Assembly (NCBI RefSeq): GCF_003228315.1 | Contig: NZ_CP029693.1 | Coordinates: 5,676,501-5,740,500 of the forward strand | Length of the DNA stretch: 64,000 nt | Direction of reading: 5' to 3' | Source: Pseudomonas putida | GTDB lineage: Bacteria; Pseudomonadota; Gammaproteobacteria; Pseudomonadales; Pseudomonadaceae | Part shown: positions 26,309 to 35,066 of the stretch, piece by piece | Numbering within the stretch: position 1 is the stretch's first letter | Layout of the letters: every line of letters begins with the position of its first letter | The notes under the pieces: model-generated | Databases searched by the model: none | What the model was told of the DNA's origin: nothing | The model's input: the letters and a program-made list of their open reading frames with translations, nothing else | Program-made: the position numbers and the translations under genes

Positions 26309-26778
26309 ACCTGCTGCGACAGCAGTTGCCCATCGACCATGCGCAAGCGTTTGGAAAGGGAGACGGCGAGGGCGCGGATGATCTTGGCGGCGATTTTCGG
26401 GGCGTCGTTGAGCATTTTTTCCAGCGAGTCCTTGCCCAGGTTGAGCAACTGACAGTTGCTCGCCGCCACGCAACTGGCCGAGCGGCGTTCGCCATCGAGC
26501 ACCGCCATTTCGCCGAACGAGCGGCCACTGCGCAAGGTGGCGATGGTCACCAGCTGTCCGTCACTGGTGGTCTTTTGCACGGCCACCTGGCCGGTGTGGA
26601 TGATGCACATGAAGCTGCCGGCATCTCCCTCATGGAAAATCTCTTCGCCCTGGGCAATGGTGCTGATGCTGAAATAGCCCGAGGCCGCGGCAAAGTCGGC
26701 CGGCAACAGCTGATTGAACAGGCCGCAGTCCATCAGCCAGTCGCGGATTTCGTTGTTCAGATGAGTGGTTTCTGCCAT
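26305..26778 (-). CDS. Cyclic nucleotide-binding domain protein
   Basis: A 157-residue protein consisting essentially of one CRP-type cNMP-binding domain: IAQGEEIFHEGDAGSFMCII and the phosphate-binding cassette GRSFGEMAVLDGERRSASCVA. There is no DNA-binding helix-turn-helix after it, unlike Crp/Fnr. It probably works as a stand-alone sensor. Its stop overlaps that of the convergent proline-rich gene, and a REP pair lies upstream. Confidence 0.85.
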   Translation of the reverse strand: MAETTHLNNEIRDWLMDCGLFNQLLPADFAAASGYFSISTIAQGEEIFHEGDAGSFMCIIHTGQVAVQKTTSDGQLVTIATLRSGRSFGEMAVLDGERRSASCVAASNCQLLNLGKDSLEKMLNDAPKIAAKIIRALAVSLSKRLRMVDGQLLSQQV

Positions 26779-26825
26779 GTCGTGCGGTCTTTGTTGTTGT
26801 GTTGGTTCCAGGATTTGGCATTGCC

Positions 26826-26919
26826 CTGTAGGAGCAAAGCTTGCTCGCGATGAGGCCGCTACATTCAACATCAGTAGTGGCTGACACGCCGCCATCGCGA
26901 GCAAGCTTTGCTCCTACAG
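26826..26919. repeat. REP pair
   Basis: CTGTAGGAGCAAAGCTTGCT and its complement as outer arms; the loop contains ACATTCAACATCA, the reverse complement of the TGATGTTGAATGT loop seen at 20.9 and 29.1 kb. Confidence 0.85.
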
Positions 26920-26968
26920 AAGCGGTTTTGGCGTACGAAACTAAGACCTGTGCGCCAGGCCAAGTTCC

Positions 26969-29023
26969 TCACGCAATACCCAAAACCTTGAACAAAAATG
27001 CGTATTCGAGCGCTACGTCACGCAATCCCTGGTATCGACCACTCATGCCGCCATGCCCCGCGCCCAGTTCGGTCTTGAGCAGCAGGAGATTGTTGTCGGA
27101 TTTGGTCGCGCGCAACTTGGCCACCCACTTGGCCGCTTCCCAGTACTGAACGCGGCTGTCGTTGTAGCCGGCGATGACCAGGGTCGCCGGATACGCCTGC
27201 GCGGTGACGTTTTCGTACGGTGCATAGGCCTTGATCCGATCGTAGACGTCCGGCTCCTGCGGATTCCCCCACTCGTCGTATTCGGTGACGGTCAGTGGCA
27301 GGTCCGGATCGAGCATGGTGTTGAGCGCATCGACGAACGGCACTTCGGCAATCGCGGCGCCAAACAGCTCCGGCCGTTGATTTAGCACGGCCCCGATCAA
27401 CAGGCCACCTGCACTGCCACCGCTGATAGCCAGTTGTGGCGCGGTGGTCAGTCCGGCGGCGATCAGGTGCTCGGCACAGGCGATGAAGTCGCTGAAGGTG
27501 TTGTGCTTGTGTTCCTGCTTGCCGGCGCGATACCAGGCTTCACCCAGCTCGCCGCCGCCACGCACGTGGGCGATCGCGAACGCCACACCGCGATCGAGCA
27601 GGCTGAGGCGGGCATGGGAGAACCACGGGTCGAGGCTTTGCCCGTAGGCACCGTAGCCGTACAGATAAAGCGGCGTGGGCTTGCCGAGCGCTTCGCGCTT
27701 GACCACCAGACTGATCGGCACTTGCGTGCCATCGGGCGCCGTGGCCCAGAGGCGCTGGCTGACATAGGCATCGGCGTCGAACGGGCCGAGCACCGGCGTT
27801 TCCTTGAGCACCTTCTGCTCGCCGTTGACCAGTTCGAGCTGGCGGATCTGGGCCGGACGGTTCAACGCTTCATAGCGCAGGCGAATCCGTTCGCTGACGA
27901 ATTCCAGGCTGTTCTGCACATGCAGGCTGTAGGCGGCGTCCGGCAGTTGGACCCGGTAGCTCGGCAAGTCCTGCGGGTGAACTTCGATGATCGGTAAGCC
28001 GCCTTCGCGCAGGCTCAAGGTCATGGCACCGGCGTTCAGGGTCATGCCGTCGATCATCACCGTATCGCTATGGGCAATCAGGTTTTGCCAAGTGGATTCG
28101 ATGGGGGCGGCGCCGGTATCGACCGAGGTGTACAGGGCGAAATTGATACCGTCGCGGTTGGTGCGGATGAACCAGGTCCATTGGCCGTCGAGGGCGCCGT
28201 GGTCGACGTCGTATTCGTGGTCCTCGACCCGTGGCGCGATGCAGGTAAAGGCCTGCTGCGGGTGGTTGGCGTCCAGCACCCAGACTTCGCTGGTGGTCTT
28301 GCTGCCCACGGACAACAGCAATTGCTGCTCCGAGCTTGAACGGTAGCAATGCATGAAGAAGCGCCCGTCCGGCTCGTGGAACACTTCTTCGGCCGCCGTG
28401 CCGTCCAGGCGGTATCGGTACAGTTTGTGCGGGCGGTGCGTGTCGTCCAGCTCGCCGAAAAACAGGGTCAGGCTGTCATTGGCCCAGGTCATGCTGCCGT
28501 CGCAATCCTGGAATTCCAGTTCACTGACACGACCGTCGGACAATTCCTTCACGAACAGGGTGTAGATCTCATCGCCCGTGGAGTCGATGCTGTAGGCCAG
28601 TCGCTGGTGGTCCGGGCTGACGCTGAATGCGCCCAGAGAAAAGAAGCCGCCATTGGCCAGCACATTCGGGTCCAGTAGCAGCTGCTCCTGGCTTTCATCG
28701 AGGGTCAGGCTGTCATCGTCCGGGCGCGGGCAGCGATAGTGCCGGGCATATTCATCGCCCGCGGTGGTACGGGTGTAATACAGGTATGGCCCCCATGGCG
28801 AGGGCAGGGACAGGTCGGTTTCGAGAATCCGGCCCTTGATCTCCTCGAACAGGGTTTCGCGCAGCCCGGCCTGATCGGCGGTTTGCGCTTCCTGGTAACT
28901 GTTTTCGGCCTTGAGATAGTCGAGAACTGCTGCGGTATCGCGTTCCTGCAGCCAGGCATAGGGGTCGGCGCCTTCAGCCTTGTGGGCGATCGGGGGGAGG
29001 GTGGCGTTCGCTGATAAGGACAT
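26969..29023 (-). CDS. ptrB: Oligopeptidase B (protease II, S9A prolyl oligopeptidase family)
   Basis: Cytoplasmic serine peptidase cutting after Arg and Lys in short peptides. It is 684 residues, the normal length. The N-terminal part is a seven-bladed propeller, and the C-terminal third is an alpha/beta hydrolase with the nucleophile in ISGGSAGGLLIGAVL, the His in LGAGHGGMSGRY, and the family signature LYGYGAYGQSLDPWFS. I start at the ATG of MSLSANATLPP; the upstream open frame runs through a REP element. It stands alone. Confidence 0.94.
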   Translation of the reverse strand: MSLSANATLPPIAHKAEGADPYAWLQERDTAAVLDYLKAENSYQEAQTADQAGLRETLFEEIKGRILETDLSLPSPWGPYLYYTRTTAGDEYARHYRCPRPDDDSLTLDESQEQLLLDPNVLANGGFFSLGAFSVSPDHQRLAYSIDSTGDEIYTLFVKELSDGRVSELEFQDCDGSMTWANDSLTLFFGELDDTHRPHKLYRYRLDGTAAEEVFHEPDGRFFMHCYRSSSEQQLLLSVGSKTTSEVWVLDANHPQQAFTCIAPRVEDHEYDVDHGALDGQWTWFIRTNRDGINFALYTSVDTGAAPIESTWQNLIAHSDTVMIDGMTLNAGAMTLSLREGGLPIIEVHPQDLPSYRVQLPDAAYSLHVQNSLEFVSERIRLRYEALNRPAQIRQLELVNGEQKVLKETPVLGPFDADAYVSQRLWATAPDGTQVPISLVVKREALGKPTPLYLYGYGAYGQSLDPWFSHARLSLLDRGVAFAIAHVRGGGELGEAWYRAGKQEHKHNTFSDFIACAEHLIAAGLTTAPQLAISGGSAGGLLIGAVLNQRPELFGAAIAEVPFVDALNTMLDPDLPLTVTEYDEWGNPQEPDVYDRIKAYAPYENVTAQAYPATLVIAGYNDSRVQYWEAAKWVAKLRATKSDNNLLLLKTELGAGHGGMSGRYQGLRDVALEYAFLFKVLGIA

Positions 29024-29062
29024 GAATGGCTCTCGAACAATGTACGAAACGGGGTTGATAAC

Positions 29063-29155
29063 CTGTAGGAGCGAGCCTGCTCGCGATGGCGGACTGATAG
29101 ACAACATTGATGTTGAATGTACCGACCTCATCGCGAGCAAGCTCGCTCCCACAGG
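29063..29155. repeat. REP pair
   Basis: CCTGTAGGAGCGAGCCTGCT arm and a complementary arm ending in GCTCCCACAGG; the loop carries ACATTGATGTTGAATGT, as at two other sites. It is upstream of ptrB and between divergent genes, so it may affect both leaders. Confidence 0.85.
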
Positions 29156-29237
29156 TGCTATGTCAGGCCCAACAGGCATTGGTGCAGCCTGACGTGCGAA
29201 AAGCCGTTATCATAAGCGCCTCTTTGCCTGCCTTGCC

Positions 29238-29735
29238 ATGGACACCATGACCGAGAACGACTATCTGATCGCTTGGGGCCTCTACGCCTTTGCCGCCTTG
29301 GGCTGCCTGTTGGTGTGGATGCGACTGACCCGCTGGATGTGGCGCTGGTTGCGCGAGCCGCTGCGGGTGCTGATGGCGGTGCTGCTGTTCAGCCCGACCA
29401 TCATCGACCCGGTCAAGGAAAAGGTGGCCCCGGCCATCGCCATTACCGCCCTGGACCTGCTGTTCAAGGTCGGCAATAACGCCTGGCGGGCGATTTCCGA
29501 TCTGTTCATGTACGGCATGATCGCTTTTGCCATCTATCTGGTGTTCGTGGCTATCCGCTTCCCCATCGAGCGCGCTTCCAGGGCTCGCAAGGAACAGGCT
29601 GCCGCCGCCAAGGCCGCTGCCCAGGCCGATGACCCGGAAGAAGAGCATCCCTTTGGTGGTGCCGGCAATGATCGCTACGGTCGACCGCCGGTGCCGAGCA
29701 ATCCCCAGCGTATGCGGGTCGAACCCCGCCTGTAA
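29238..29735 (+). CDS. Conserved inner-membrane protein of unknown function
   Basis: A 165-residue protein with one or two N-terminal transmembrane helices (LIAWGLYAFAALGCLLVWM and LRVLMAVLLFSPTII), a third at about residues 92-110 (FMYGMIAFAIYLVFVAI) and a charged, alanine- and proline-rich cytoplasmic tail (RKEQAAAAKAAAQADDPEEE). A second in-frame ATG at 29247 is an equally good start. It is followed at 33 bases by the class II glutaminase gene and then a DUF2937 gene, likely one operon. I do not recognise the family. Confidence 0.75.
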   Translation: MDTMTENDYLIAWGLYAFAALGCLLVWMRLTRWMWRWLREPLRVLMAVLLFSPTIIDPVKEKVAPAIAITALDLLFKVGNNAWRAISDLFMYGMIAFAIYLVFVAIRFPIERASRARKEQAAAAKAAAQADDPEEEHPFGGAGNDRYGRPPVPSNPQRMRVEPRL

Positions 29736-29767
29736 CCTTGCCCCTGGCTTTAAGCGAGAGTCCAAGC

Positions 29768-30544
29768 ATGTGTGAGTTATTGGGCATGAGCGCCAATGTC
29801 CCGACCGATATTGTGTTCAGTTTTACCGGGCTGATGCAGCGCGGCGGGCGCACCGGTCCGCACCGGGACGGTTGGGGCATCGCGTTCTACGAAGGCCGGG
29901 GCTTGCGTCTGTTCCAGGACCCGGCGGCGAGTTGCGAGTCGGAAGTGGCGAATCTGGTGCAACGCTATCCCATCAAGAGCGAAGTGGTGATCGGCCACAT
30001 CCGCCAGGCCAACGTCGGCAAAGTCTGTTTATCCAACACCCATCCGTTCGTCCGTGAGCTGTGGGGTCGCAACTGGTGTTTCGCCCACAACGGCCAGTTG
30101 GCGGATTTCCAGCCAACCGCCAGTTTCTACCGTCCCGTCGGCGATACCGACAGCGAAGCGGCGTTCTGCGATTTGCTCAACCGAGTACGTGCCGCGTTCC
30201 CTGAACCGGTGGAAGTCGAAGAGCTGCTGCCGGACCTGGTTGCCGCCTGCGCCGAATACCGCAGCAAAGGCGTGTTCAACTGCCTGCTCAGCGATGGCGA
30301 CTGGCTGTTCTGCTATTGCTCGACCAAGCTGGCGCAGATCACCCGTCGTGCTCCGTTCGGCCCGGCGCGCCTGAAGGATGTCGATGTGATCGTCGATTTC
30401 CAGGCTGAAACCACGCCGAACGACGTCGTCACGGTGATTGCCACCGAACCTCTGACCGAAAACGAAACCTGGACCCGCTATGAGCCGGGCCAATGGAGCC
30501 TGTGGCGACGTGGTGAATGCGTCAGCCAGGGCAAGACCGAATAA
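29768..30544 (+). CDS. Class II glutamine amidotransferase (YafJ-like)
   Basis: A 258-residue Ntn-type glutaminase domain. After Met removal the N-terminal Cys of MCELLGMSANVP is the nucleophile, so the true start must be the ATG at 29768 and not the upstream one at 29738. Other family marks are HRDGWGIAFYEG, VIGHIRQANVG, NTHPF and CFAHNGQL. No synthase domain is fused, so it resembles YafJ/EgtC-like proteins. The substrate is unknown. Confidence 0.9.
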   Translation: MCELLGMSANVPTDIVFSFTGLMQRGGRTGPHRDGWGIAFYEGRGLRLFQDPAASCESEVANLVQRYPIKSEVVIGHIRQANVGKVCLSNTHPFVRELWGRNWCFAHNGQLADFQPTASFYRPVGDTDSEAAFCDLLNRVRAAFPEPVEVEELLPDLVAACAEYRSKGVFNCLLSDGDWLFCYCSTKLAQITRRAPFGPARLKDVDVIVDFQAETTPNDVVTVIATEPLTENETWTRYEPGQWSLWRRGECVSQGKTE

Positions 30545-30555
30545 GGACCTGTTCC

Positions 30556-31098
30556 ATGTTGCTCAGTTATCTACGGCTGGTGTTGTTCGCGGCGGGCCTG
30601 TTGATCGGTGTCCAGGTGCCGGGTTTTCTCAGCGACTACACCAAGCGGGTCGAAGCGCACCTGATTGAAGCCCAGGCCGGCTTGAGCGGATTCCAGAACA
30701 CCGCCAACCAGTTCTTCAAGGGCGATATGCAGGCACTGGTGGCCCATTATCGTGCCAGTGAAGACCCGATCTTTCGCAGCGATGCCGAGAGCCTGAACAA
30801 CCTGCTGACCCGTCAGTTGGCGCTGGACAAGCAATTCCAGGCGATGCAGGGCCCGTGGTACATCCGCTTGCTGCAAGTGGTGCTGGCCGCCGATCCGGAC
30901 ATTCGCAAGGAAACCTGGAACGGCTACAGCTACCAGATCCTGCTGACGCCTGAAGCGATGATCTGGGGCATGAGCGGTGCGTTGTTGCTGTCGTTCGGTC
31001 TGGAATGCCTATACCGTTTGATCGACTGGGTGGTGCTGGGCGGCAAGCGCATGCGCCAGAGCCGGCCGATCGAAGAGCGGGATTTGCGGGGGCTCTGA
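30556..31098 (+). CDS. DUF2937 family membrane protein
   Basis: A 180-residue protein with an N-terminal hydrophobic helix (LSYLRLVLFAAGLLIGVQVPG), a periplasmic helical middle (about residues 25-125) and a C-terminal transmembrane helix (IWGMSGALLLSFGLECLY). The layout matches the DUF2937 family. It begins 11 bases after the glutaminase gene, so it is likely co-transcribed. Function is unknown. Confidence 0.8.
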   Translation: MLLSYLRLVLFAAGLLIGVQVPGFLSDYTKRVEAHLIEAQAGLSGFQNTANQFFKGDMQALVAHYRASEDPIFRSDAESLNNLLTRQLALDKQFQAMQGPWYIRLLQVVLAADPDIRKETWNGYSYQILLTPEAMIWGMSGALLLSFGLECLYRLIDWVVLGGKRMRQSRPIEERDLRGL

Positions 31099-31100
31099 CT

Positions 31101-31167
31101 GTGGGAGCAAGGCTTGCCCGCGATGGCGATCTCAAGAATGTCATCGCGGGCAAACCTTGCTCCCACG
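31101..31167. repeat. REP pair
   Basis: GTGGGAGCAAGGCTTGCCCG and the near-complement CGGGCAAACCTTGCTCCCAC with a short loop. It lies between convergent genes. Confidence 0.8.
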
Positions 31168-31191
31168 GATTGGATTTGTCTCCAGCCACTG

Positions 31192-32106
31192 TCAATTGGC
31201 TAAAACGATGTAACGCTCACCCACCCTGCGCGCATACTCCTCCAACACCTGCCGGCACAACGCCACAATCTCCTCGACCCATTCCGCGCCCACCCGCCAC
31301 GACACCACCACCTGCAGATCCGGCGGACGCTGGTCGATGTCCAGCAAGGTCAATTCCCCTCGCGCCAGTTCCTCGGCCACCAACACCGGCGGCAAGGCAC
31401 CGATGCCGAAACCGTCGCGCAACAACCGGGTAATCGCCGACACCGAGTTCACGCAGTTCAGCCTCGGCGCCATGACCCCATTGGCCTGCATCAAGGCGAG
31501 CACTTCCTGATGGGGATGGGAGTTTTTCGAATAGGTGATGATTCGTTCATTGCCCAGGTCGGCGACGCCTGAGTACTCGCGGTTGTATAGGGAGTTGCTG
31601 GCGGCGATCCAGCCTATCGGGTGGCTGGCCAGCTCCAGGCTGCGCACGCTTTCCTGACGCAACAAATCGGTTTGCAGGGCCACATCGAGAAAGCCTTTTT
31701 GCAGCTGATCGCAGAGGTTGAGCGAGGTATCGGCGACCAGTTCGATTTCCACCAGCGGATAGAGATCGGTCATCTGCGCCACCAGCGGGCTGAGCCAGGT
31801 GTGGATCACGGTGTCCATCACTCCGATGCGCACACGCCCGGACTTGCTCGAGCGGGTTTCGATCGAGTGCTTGAGCGCCTGCATGGTGTCCATCATCTGC
31901 TCAGCGTAATCGAGCACTTTCAGTCCTTCGGGGGTCAGGCTCACGCCCCGGGAATCGCGCACGAACAGCTTCACCCCCAGTTCACTTTCGAGCACGGCAA
32001 TGCGGCTGGAAATCGACGCCTGGGTGGTGAAGAGCTTGTCGGCGGTCAGGCGAAAACTCTTGAGGCGGGCGACCCAGACGAAGGTCTCGAGAAACTTCAG
32101 GTTCAT
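31192..32106 (-). CDS. LysR-family regulator, divergent from the pxp operon
   Basis: A 304-residue LysR protein with an N-terminal winged helix (MNLKFLETFVWVARLKSFRL, then TTQASISSRIAVLESELG) and an effector domain from about residue 92 (VRIGVMDTVIHTWLSP). It is transcribed away from the MFS-pxpABC genes across a 146-base gap, the classic arrangement for a LysR regulator and its target. I infer that it controls 5-oxoproline uptake and breakdown; the inducer is unproven. Confidence 0.9.
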   Translation of the reverse strand: MNLKFLETFVWVARLKSFRLTADKLFTTQASISSRIAVLESELGVKLFVRDSRGVSLTPEGLKVLDYAEQMMDTMQALKHSIETRSSKSGRVRIGVMDTVIHTWLSPLVAQMTDLYPLVEIELVADTSLNLCDQLQKGFLDVALQTDLLRQESVRSLELASHPIGWIAASNSLYNREYSGVADLGNERIITYSKNSHPHQEVLALMQANGVMAPRLNCVNSVSAITRLLRDGFGIGALPPVLVAEELARGELTLLDIDQRPPDLQVVVSWRVGAEWVEEIVALCRQVLEEYARRVGERYIVLAN

Positions 32107-32119
32107 GGGATAAAAATTT

Positions 32120-32131
32120 CTTATGTCTAAG
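32120..32131. promoter_or_regulatory. Candidate LysR operator
   Basis: CTTA-TGTC-TAAG is a dyad lying 14-25 bases upstream of the LysR start and inside a wider inverted repeat, ATAAAAA (32110-32116) with TTTTTAT (32137-32143). The position suits autorepression and divergent activation. Only sequence symmetry supports it. Confidence 0.4.
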
Positions 32132-32252
32132 GCGGGTTTTTATTAGTTGGACGAGGTGGGGGCACGCGCCCAAAAATCTGGCCATCCGGTTCCCACGATA
32201 GGCGTCGTCGGGGCTCAGAACAATACCAATAAAATCAGCGCGGAGATTTGCC

Positions 32253-33539
32253 ATGAGTGCGCCCGACACCACCGCCATTCCAAAGGCCACGGCTCGTCCC
32301 GGACCTTTCGACTGGTATCGCAACATCAATCAGCAGGAACGTCGCACCTTCTGGAGCTGCAAGATCGGCTATGGCCTGGACGGCATGGACACCCAGATGC
32401 TCAGCTTCGTGGTGCCGACCCTGATTGCCATGTGGGGTATCACCACCGGCCAGGCCGGGCTGATTCACACCAGTACCCTGATCGCCTCCGCCATCGGCGG
32501 CTGGGTGGCGGGGATTCTCTCCGACCGCATCGGCCGCGTGCGCACGCTGCAATTGACGGTGCTGTGGTTTGCCTTTTTCACCTTCCTCTGCGGCTTCGCC
32601 CAGAGCTACGAGCAACTGCTGATCGCCCGGACTCTGATGGGCTTCGGTTTTGGCGGTGAGTGGACGGCCGGTGCGGTACTGATCGGTGAAGTCATCCGCG
32701 CCAAGGACCGTGGCAAAGCCGTGGGCATGGTGCAGTCCGGCTGGGCACTGGGTTGGGGCCTGACTGCGATTCTCTACGCGCTGCTGTTCTCGGTGTTGCC
32801 ACCGGAAGACGCCTGGCGCGCGCTGTTCATCCTCGGCATCGTCCCGGCGATTTTCGTGATCTTTGTTCGCCGCCTGGTCAAGGATCCGGAAATCTATCGT
32901 GAAGCCAAGGCCAAGGAAGCCCCGGCGAACCCTTCGAAGTTCTACGAGATCTTCGCGCCCGGCATGCTCTTCACCACCGTACGCGCTTCGCTGCTGACCA
33001 CCGGTGCGTTGGGCGGCTACTACGCGATCACCTCCTGGCTGCCGACTTTTCTGAAGAATGAGCGGGGTTTGAGCGTACTCAACACGAGCGGTTATCTGGC
33101 GATGGTGATCGTCGGTTCCTACGTCGGCTACGTCATCAGCGCCTACCTGACCGACATCCTCGGCCGGAAAAAGAACTTCATCCTGTTCGCCGTTGGTTCG
33201 TTCACCATCGTCCTGCTGTATACGCAAATGCCGGTCAGCAATGGCGTGATGCTGTGGCTGGGCTTCCCGCTGGGTTTCTTTGCCTCGGGGATTTTCAGCG
33301 GCATGGGCGCGTTCCTCACCGAATTGTTCCCGACACGCATTCGCGGCTCGGGCCAGGGCTTCTGCTACAACATCGGCCGCGCGCTGGCGGCGTTGTTCCC
33401 GCTGCTGATCGGCCTGCTCAGCCAGAAAGTGCCGCTGAGTGTGGGGATTGGCGCCTTTGCGGCGGTGTCCTACGGCGTGGTGATCCTTGCGGCTCTGAGT
33501 CTGCCGGAAACCCGTGGCAAGCAACTCGATGCCCAGTAA
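32253..33539 (+). CDS. MFS transporter (aromatic acid/organic acid:H+ symporter family)
   Basis: A 428-residue, 12-helix major facilitator. Family marks are the loop 2-3 motif GILSDRIGRVRTL, GFGFGGEWTAGAVLIGEVI and the second-half counterpart LTDILGRKKNF, typical of the AAHS/ShiA-like branch. It lies 73 bases before the pxpABC genes in the same direction, so 5-oxoproline or a precursor is a reasonable substrate guess from context only. Confidence 0.88.
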   Translation: MSAPDTTAIPKATARPGPFDWYRNINQQERRTFWSCKIGYGLDGMDTQMLSFVVPTLIAMWGITTGQAGLIHTSTLIASAIGGWVAGILSDRIGRVRTLQLTVLWFAFFTFLCGFAQSYEQLLIARTLMGFGFGGEWTAGAVLIGEVIRAKDRGKAVGMVQSGWALGWGLTAILYALLFSVLPPEDAWRALFILGIVPAIFVIFVRRLVKDPEIYREAKAKEAPANPSKFYEIFAPGMLFTTVRASLLTTGALGGYYAITSWLPTFLKNERGLSVLNTSGYLAMVIVGSYVGYVISAYLTDILGRKKNFILFAVGSFTIVLLYTQMPVSNGVMLWLGFPLGFFASGIFSGMGAFLTELFPTRIRGSGQGFCYNIGRALAALFPLLIGLLSQKVPLSVGIGAFAAVSYGVVILAALSLPETRGKQLDAQ

Positions 33540-33612
33540 CTGATAACCTGCGGGCAAGTCCTACGGACATGTCCCGCAGCTGAAAAGAATAAAACCTACA
33601 GGAGTGTTCATC

Positions 33613-34365
33613 GTGAGCCGCCTGCTATTGAACTGCGACATTGGCGAGAGCTTCGGCAACTGGACCATGGGTCTGGACGCGGAAGTCATGCCCTTCATCG
33701 ATTGCGCCAACATTGCCTGCGGTTTCCATGCCGGCGACCCGAGCATCATGCGCAAGACCGTCAGCCTGGCCCTCAGTCACGGCGTGCAGATCGGCGCGCA
33801 TCCGGCCTATCAGGACCTGGTGGGGTTCGGCCGTCGCTCCATGGCTTATGCCGCCCAGGAACTCCAGGACATCCTGCATTACCAGATCGGTGCCCTCGAT
33901 GGCATCTGTCGTGCCCAGGGTGGGCGGGTCAGTTACGTCAAGCCACACGGCGCCATGTACAACGACATGATGGCCAACCCGGCCCAATTGCGTGCGGTGC
34001 TGCAAGCGGTGGCCGCTTATGACCGCAGTCTGCCGTTGATGTTGATGGCCACTAAAGACAACAGCGCCGCGCAGCGATTGGGCGACGAGTACGGCGTGAC
34101 CCTCTGGTTCGAAGCCTTTGCCGACCGCGCCTACGACAGCGCCGGCATGCTGGTCTCGCGAAGCCTGCCAGGAGCGGTGCATCACGATTCGGAGACCATC
34201 ATCGGCCAGGCGCTGACCATCGCCCGTGGCGAACACCTCACCGCCAGCGACGGCAGTGCCTTGCACTTGCAGGCCAACACCCTCTGCGTGCACGGCGACA
34301 ACGCCAGTTCGGTCGCCGCGGTACGGCGCATTCGTGAAGCCTTGAATCAGCAGAGTGCATCATGA
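33613..34365 (+). CDS. pxpA: 5-oxoprolinase subunit PxpA (LamB/YcsF family)
   Basis: Subunit A of the ATP-dependent PxpABC 5-oxoprolinase that converts 5-oxoproline to glutamate. The 250-residue product has the family marks LLNCDIGESFGNW, IACGFHAGDP, GAHPAYQDLVGFGRR and VKPHGAMYND. I start at GTG at 33613 (SRLLLNCDIGES), 8 bases after CAGGAG; the frame also opens at GTG 33604, inside that ribosome site. A hairpin (CTGCGGG/CCCGCAG, 33548-33579) separates it from the MFS gene. It overlaps pxpB by ATGA. Confidence 0.93.
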   Translation: MSRLLLNCDIGESFGNWTMGLDAEVMPFIDCANIACGFHAGDPSIMRKTVSLALSHGVQIGAHPAYQDLVGFGRRSMAYAAQELQDILHYQIGALDGICRAQGGRVSYVKPHGAMYNDMMANPAQLRAVLQAVAAYDRSLPLMLMATKDNSAAQRLGDEYGVTLWFEAFADRAYDSAGMLVSRSLPGAVHHDSETIIGQALTIARGEHLTASDGSALHLQANTLCVHGDNASSVAAVRRIREALNQQSAS

Positions 34366-35066
34366 AATTGCGCGTGGAAGTGGTCTCGCTCGATTGCCTG
34401 ATGGTGCGTCTGTTCGATGAAATCGCCGAAGCGAACATGCCGTGGATGCTGGCCGCCAGCGAAAGCCTGCGAGCCGCGTTCGGCGCGCAGTTGATCGATC
34501 TGGTGCCGTCCTATACGACCTTGATGGTGCATTACGACCTCACCGCGTTGAGCCCGGCTCAGGCCCGGGAATTGATCGCCACGGCCCTGATTGATCTGTC
34601 GCCCAACGCTCGAAGCCGCGGCAACTGCCATGTGTTGCCGGTGTGGTACGACTTGAGCGTTGGCCCGGAACTGACGCTGTTGTCCCGGCGCAGCGGGTTG
34701 GCGGTGGAGGAGGTGATCCGCCGTCACAGTGAGCGTGAATACCAGGTGTTTGCCCTGGGATTTGCACCGGGGTTTGCGTTCATGGGATTGGTAGAAGAAG
34801 TGCTCGCCGCACCACGGCTGAACACACCCCGCAAGAAAGTCGCCGCCGGTAGCGTCGGCATCGCCGAACGGCAGACGGCGGCGTATCCGGTGGTGTCGCC
34901 GGGGGGCTGGAACCTGATCGGCCGCACACCGGCCAAACTGTTCGACCGCAACCGTGACGGCTACAGCCTGATGCAACCGGGTGACACCGTGCGCTTCGAA
35001 GCGGTCGGGCACGCTGAATTCATCAATCTGGGCGGTGACGATACGCCACTGGAGGGCCAGGCATGA
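34362..35066 (+). CDS. pxpB: 5-oxoprolinase subunit PxpB
   Basis: Subunit B (KipI-like) of the PxpABC 5-oxoprolinase, 234 residues. Marks are VPSYTTLMVHYDL and the cyclophilin-like C-terminal part with VFALGFAPGFAFMGLV, TPRKKVAAGSVGIAERQT and SPGGWNLIGRTP. Overlaps of 4 bases with pxpA and with pxpC show one co-translated operon. Confidence 0.93.
   Translation: MKLRVEVVSLDCLMVRLFDEIAEANMPWMLAASESLRAAFGAQLIDLVPSYTTLMVHYDLTALSPAQARELIATALIDLSPNARSRGNCHVLPVWYDLSVGPELTLLSRRSGLAVEEVIRRHSEREYQVFALGFAPGFAFMGLVEEVLAAPRLNTPRKKVAAGSVGIAERQTAAYPVVSPGGWNLIGRTPAKLFDRNRDGYSLMQPGDTVRFEAVGHAEFINLGGDDTPLEGQA

Noticed and set aside
32235..33557. Long open frame (440 codons) on the minus strand opposite the MFS gene
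   Set aside because: Low-complexity antisense product (Gln, His, Arg) covering exactly the MFS coding region; not a plausible protein.
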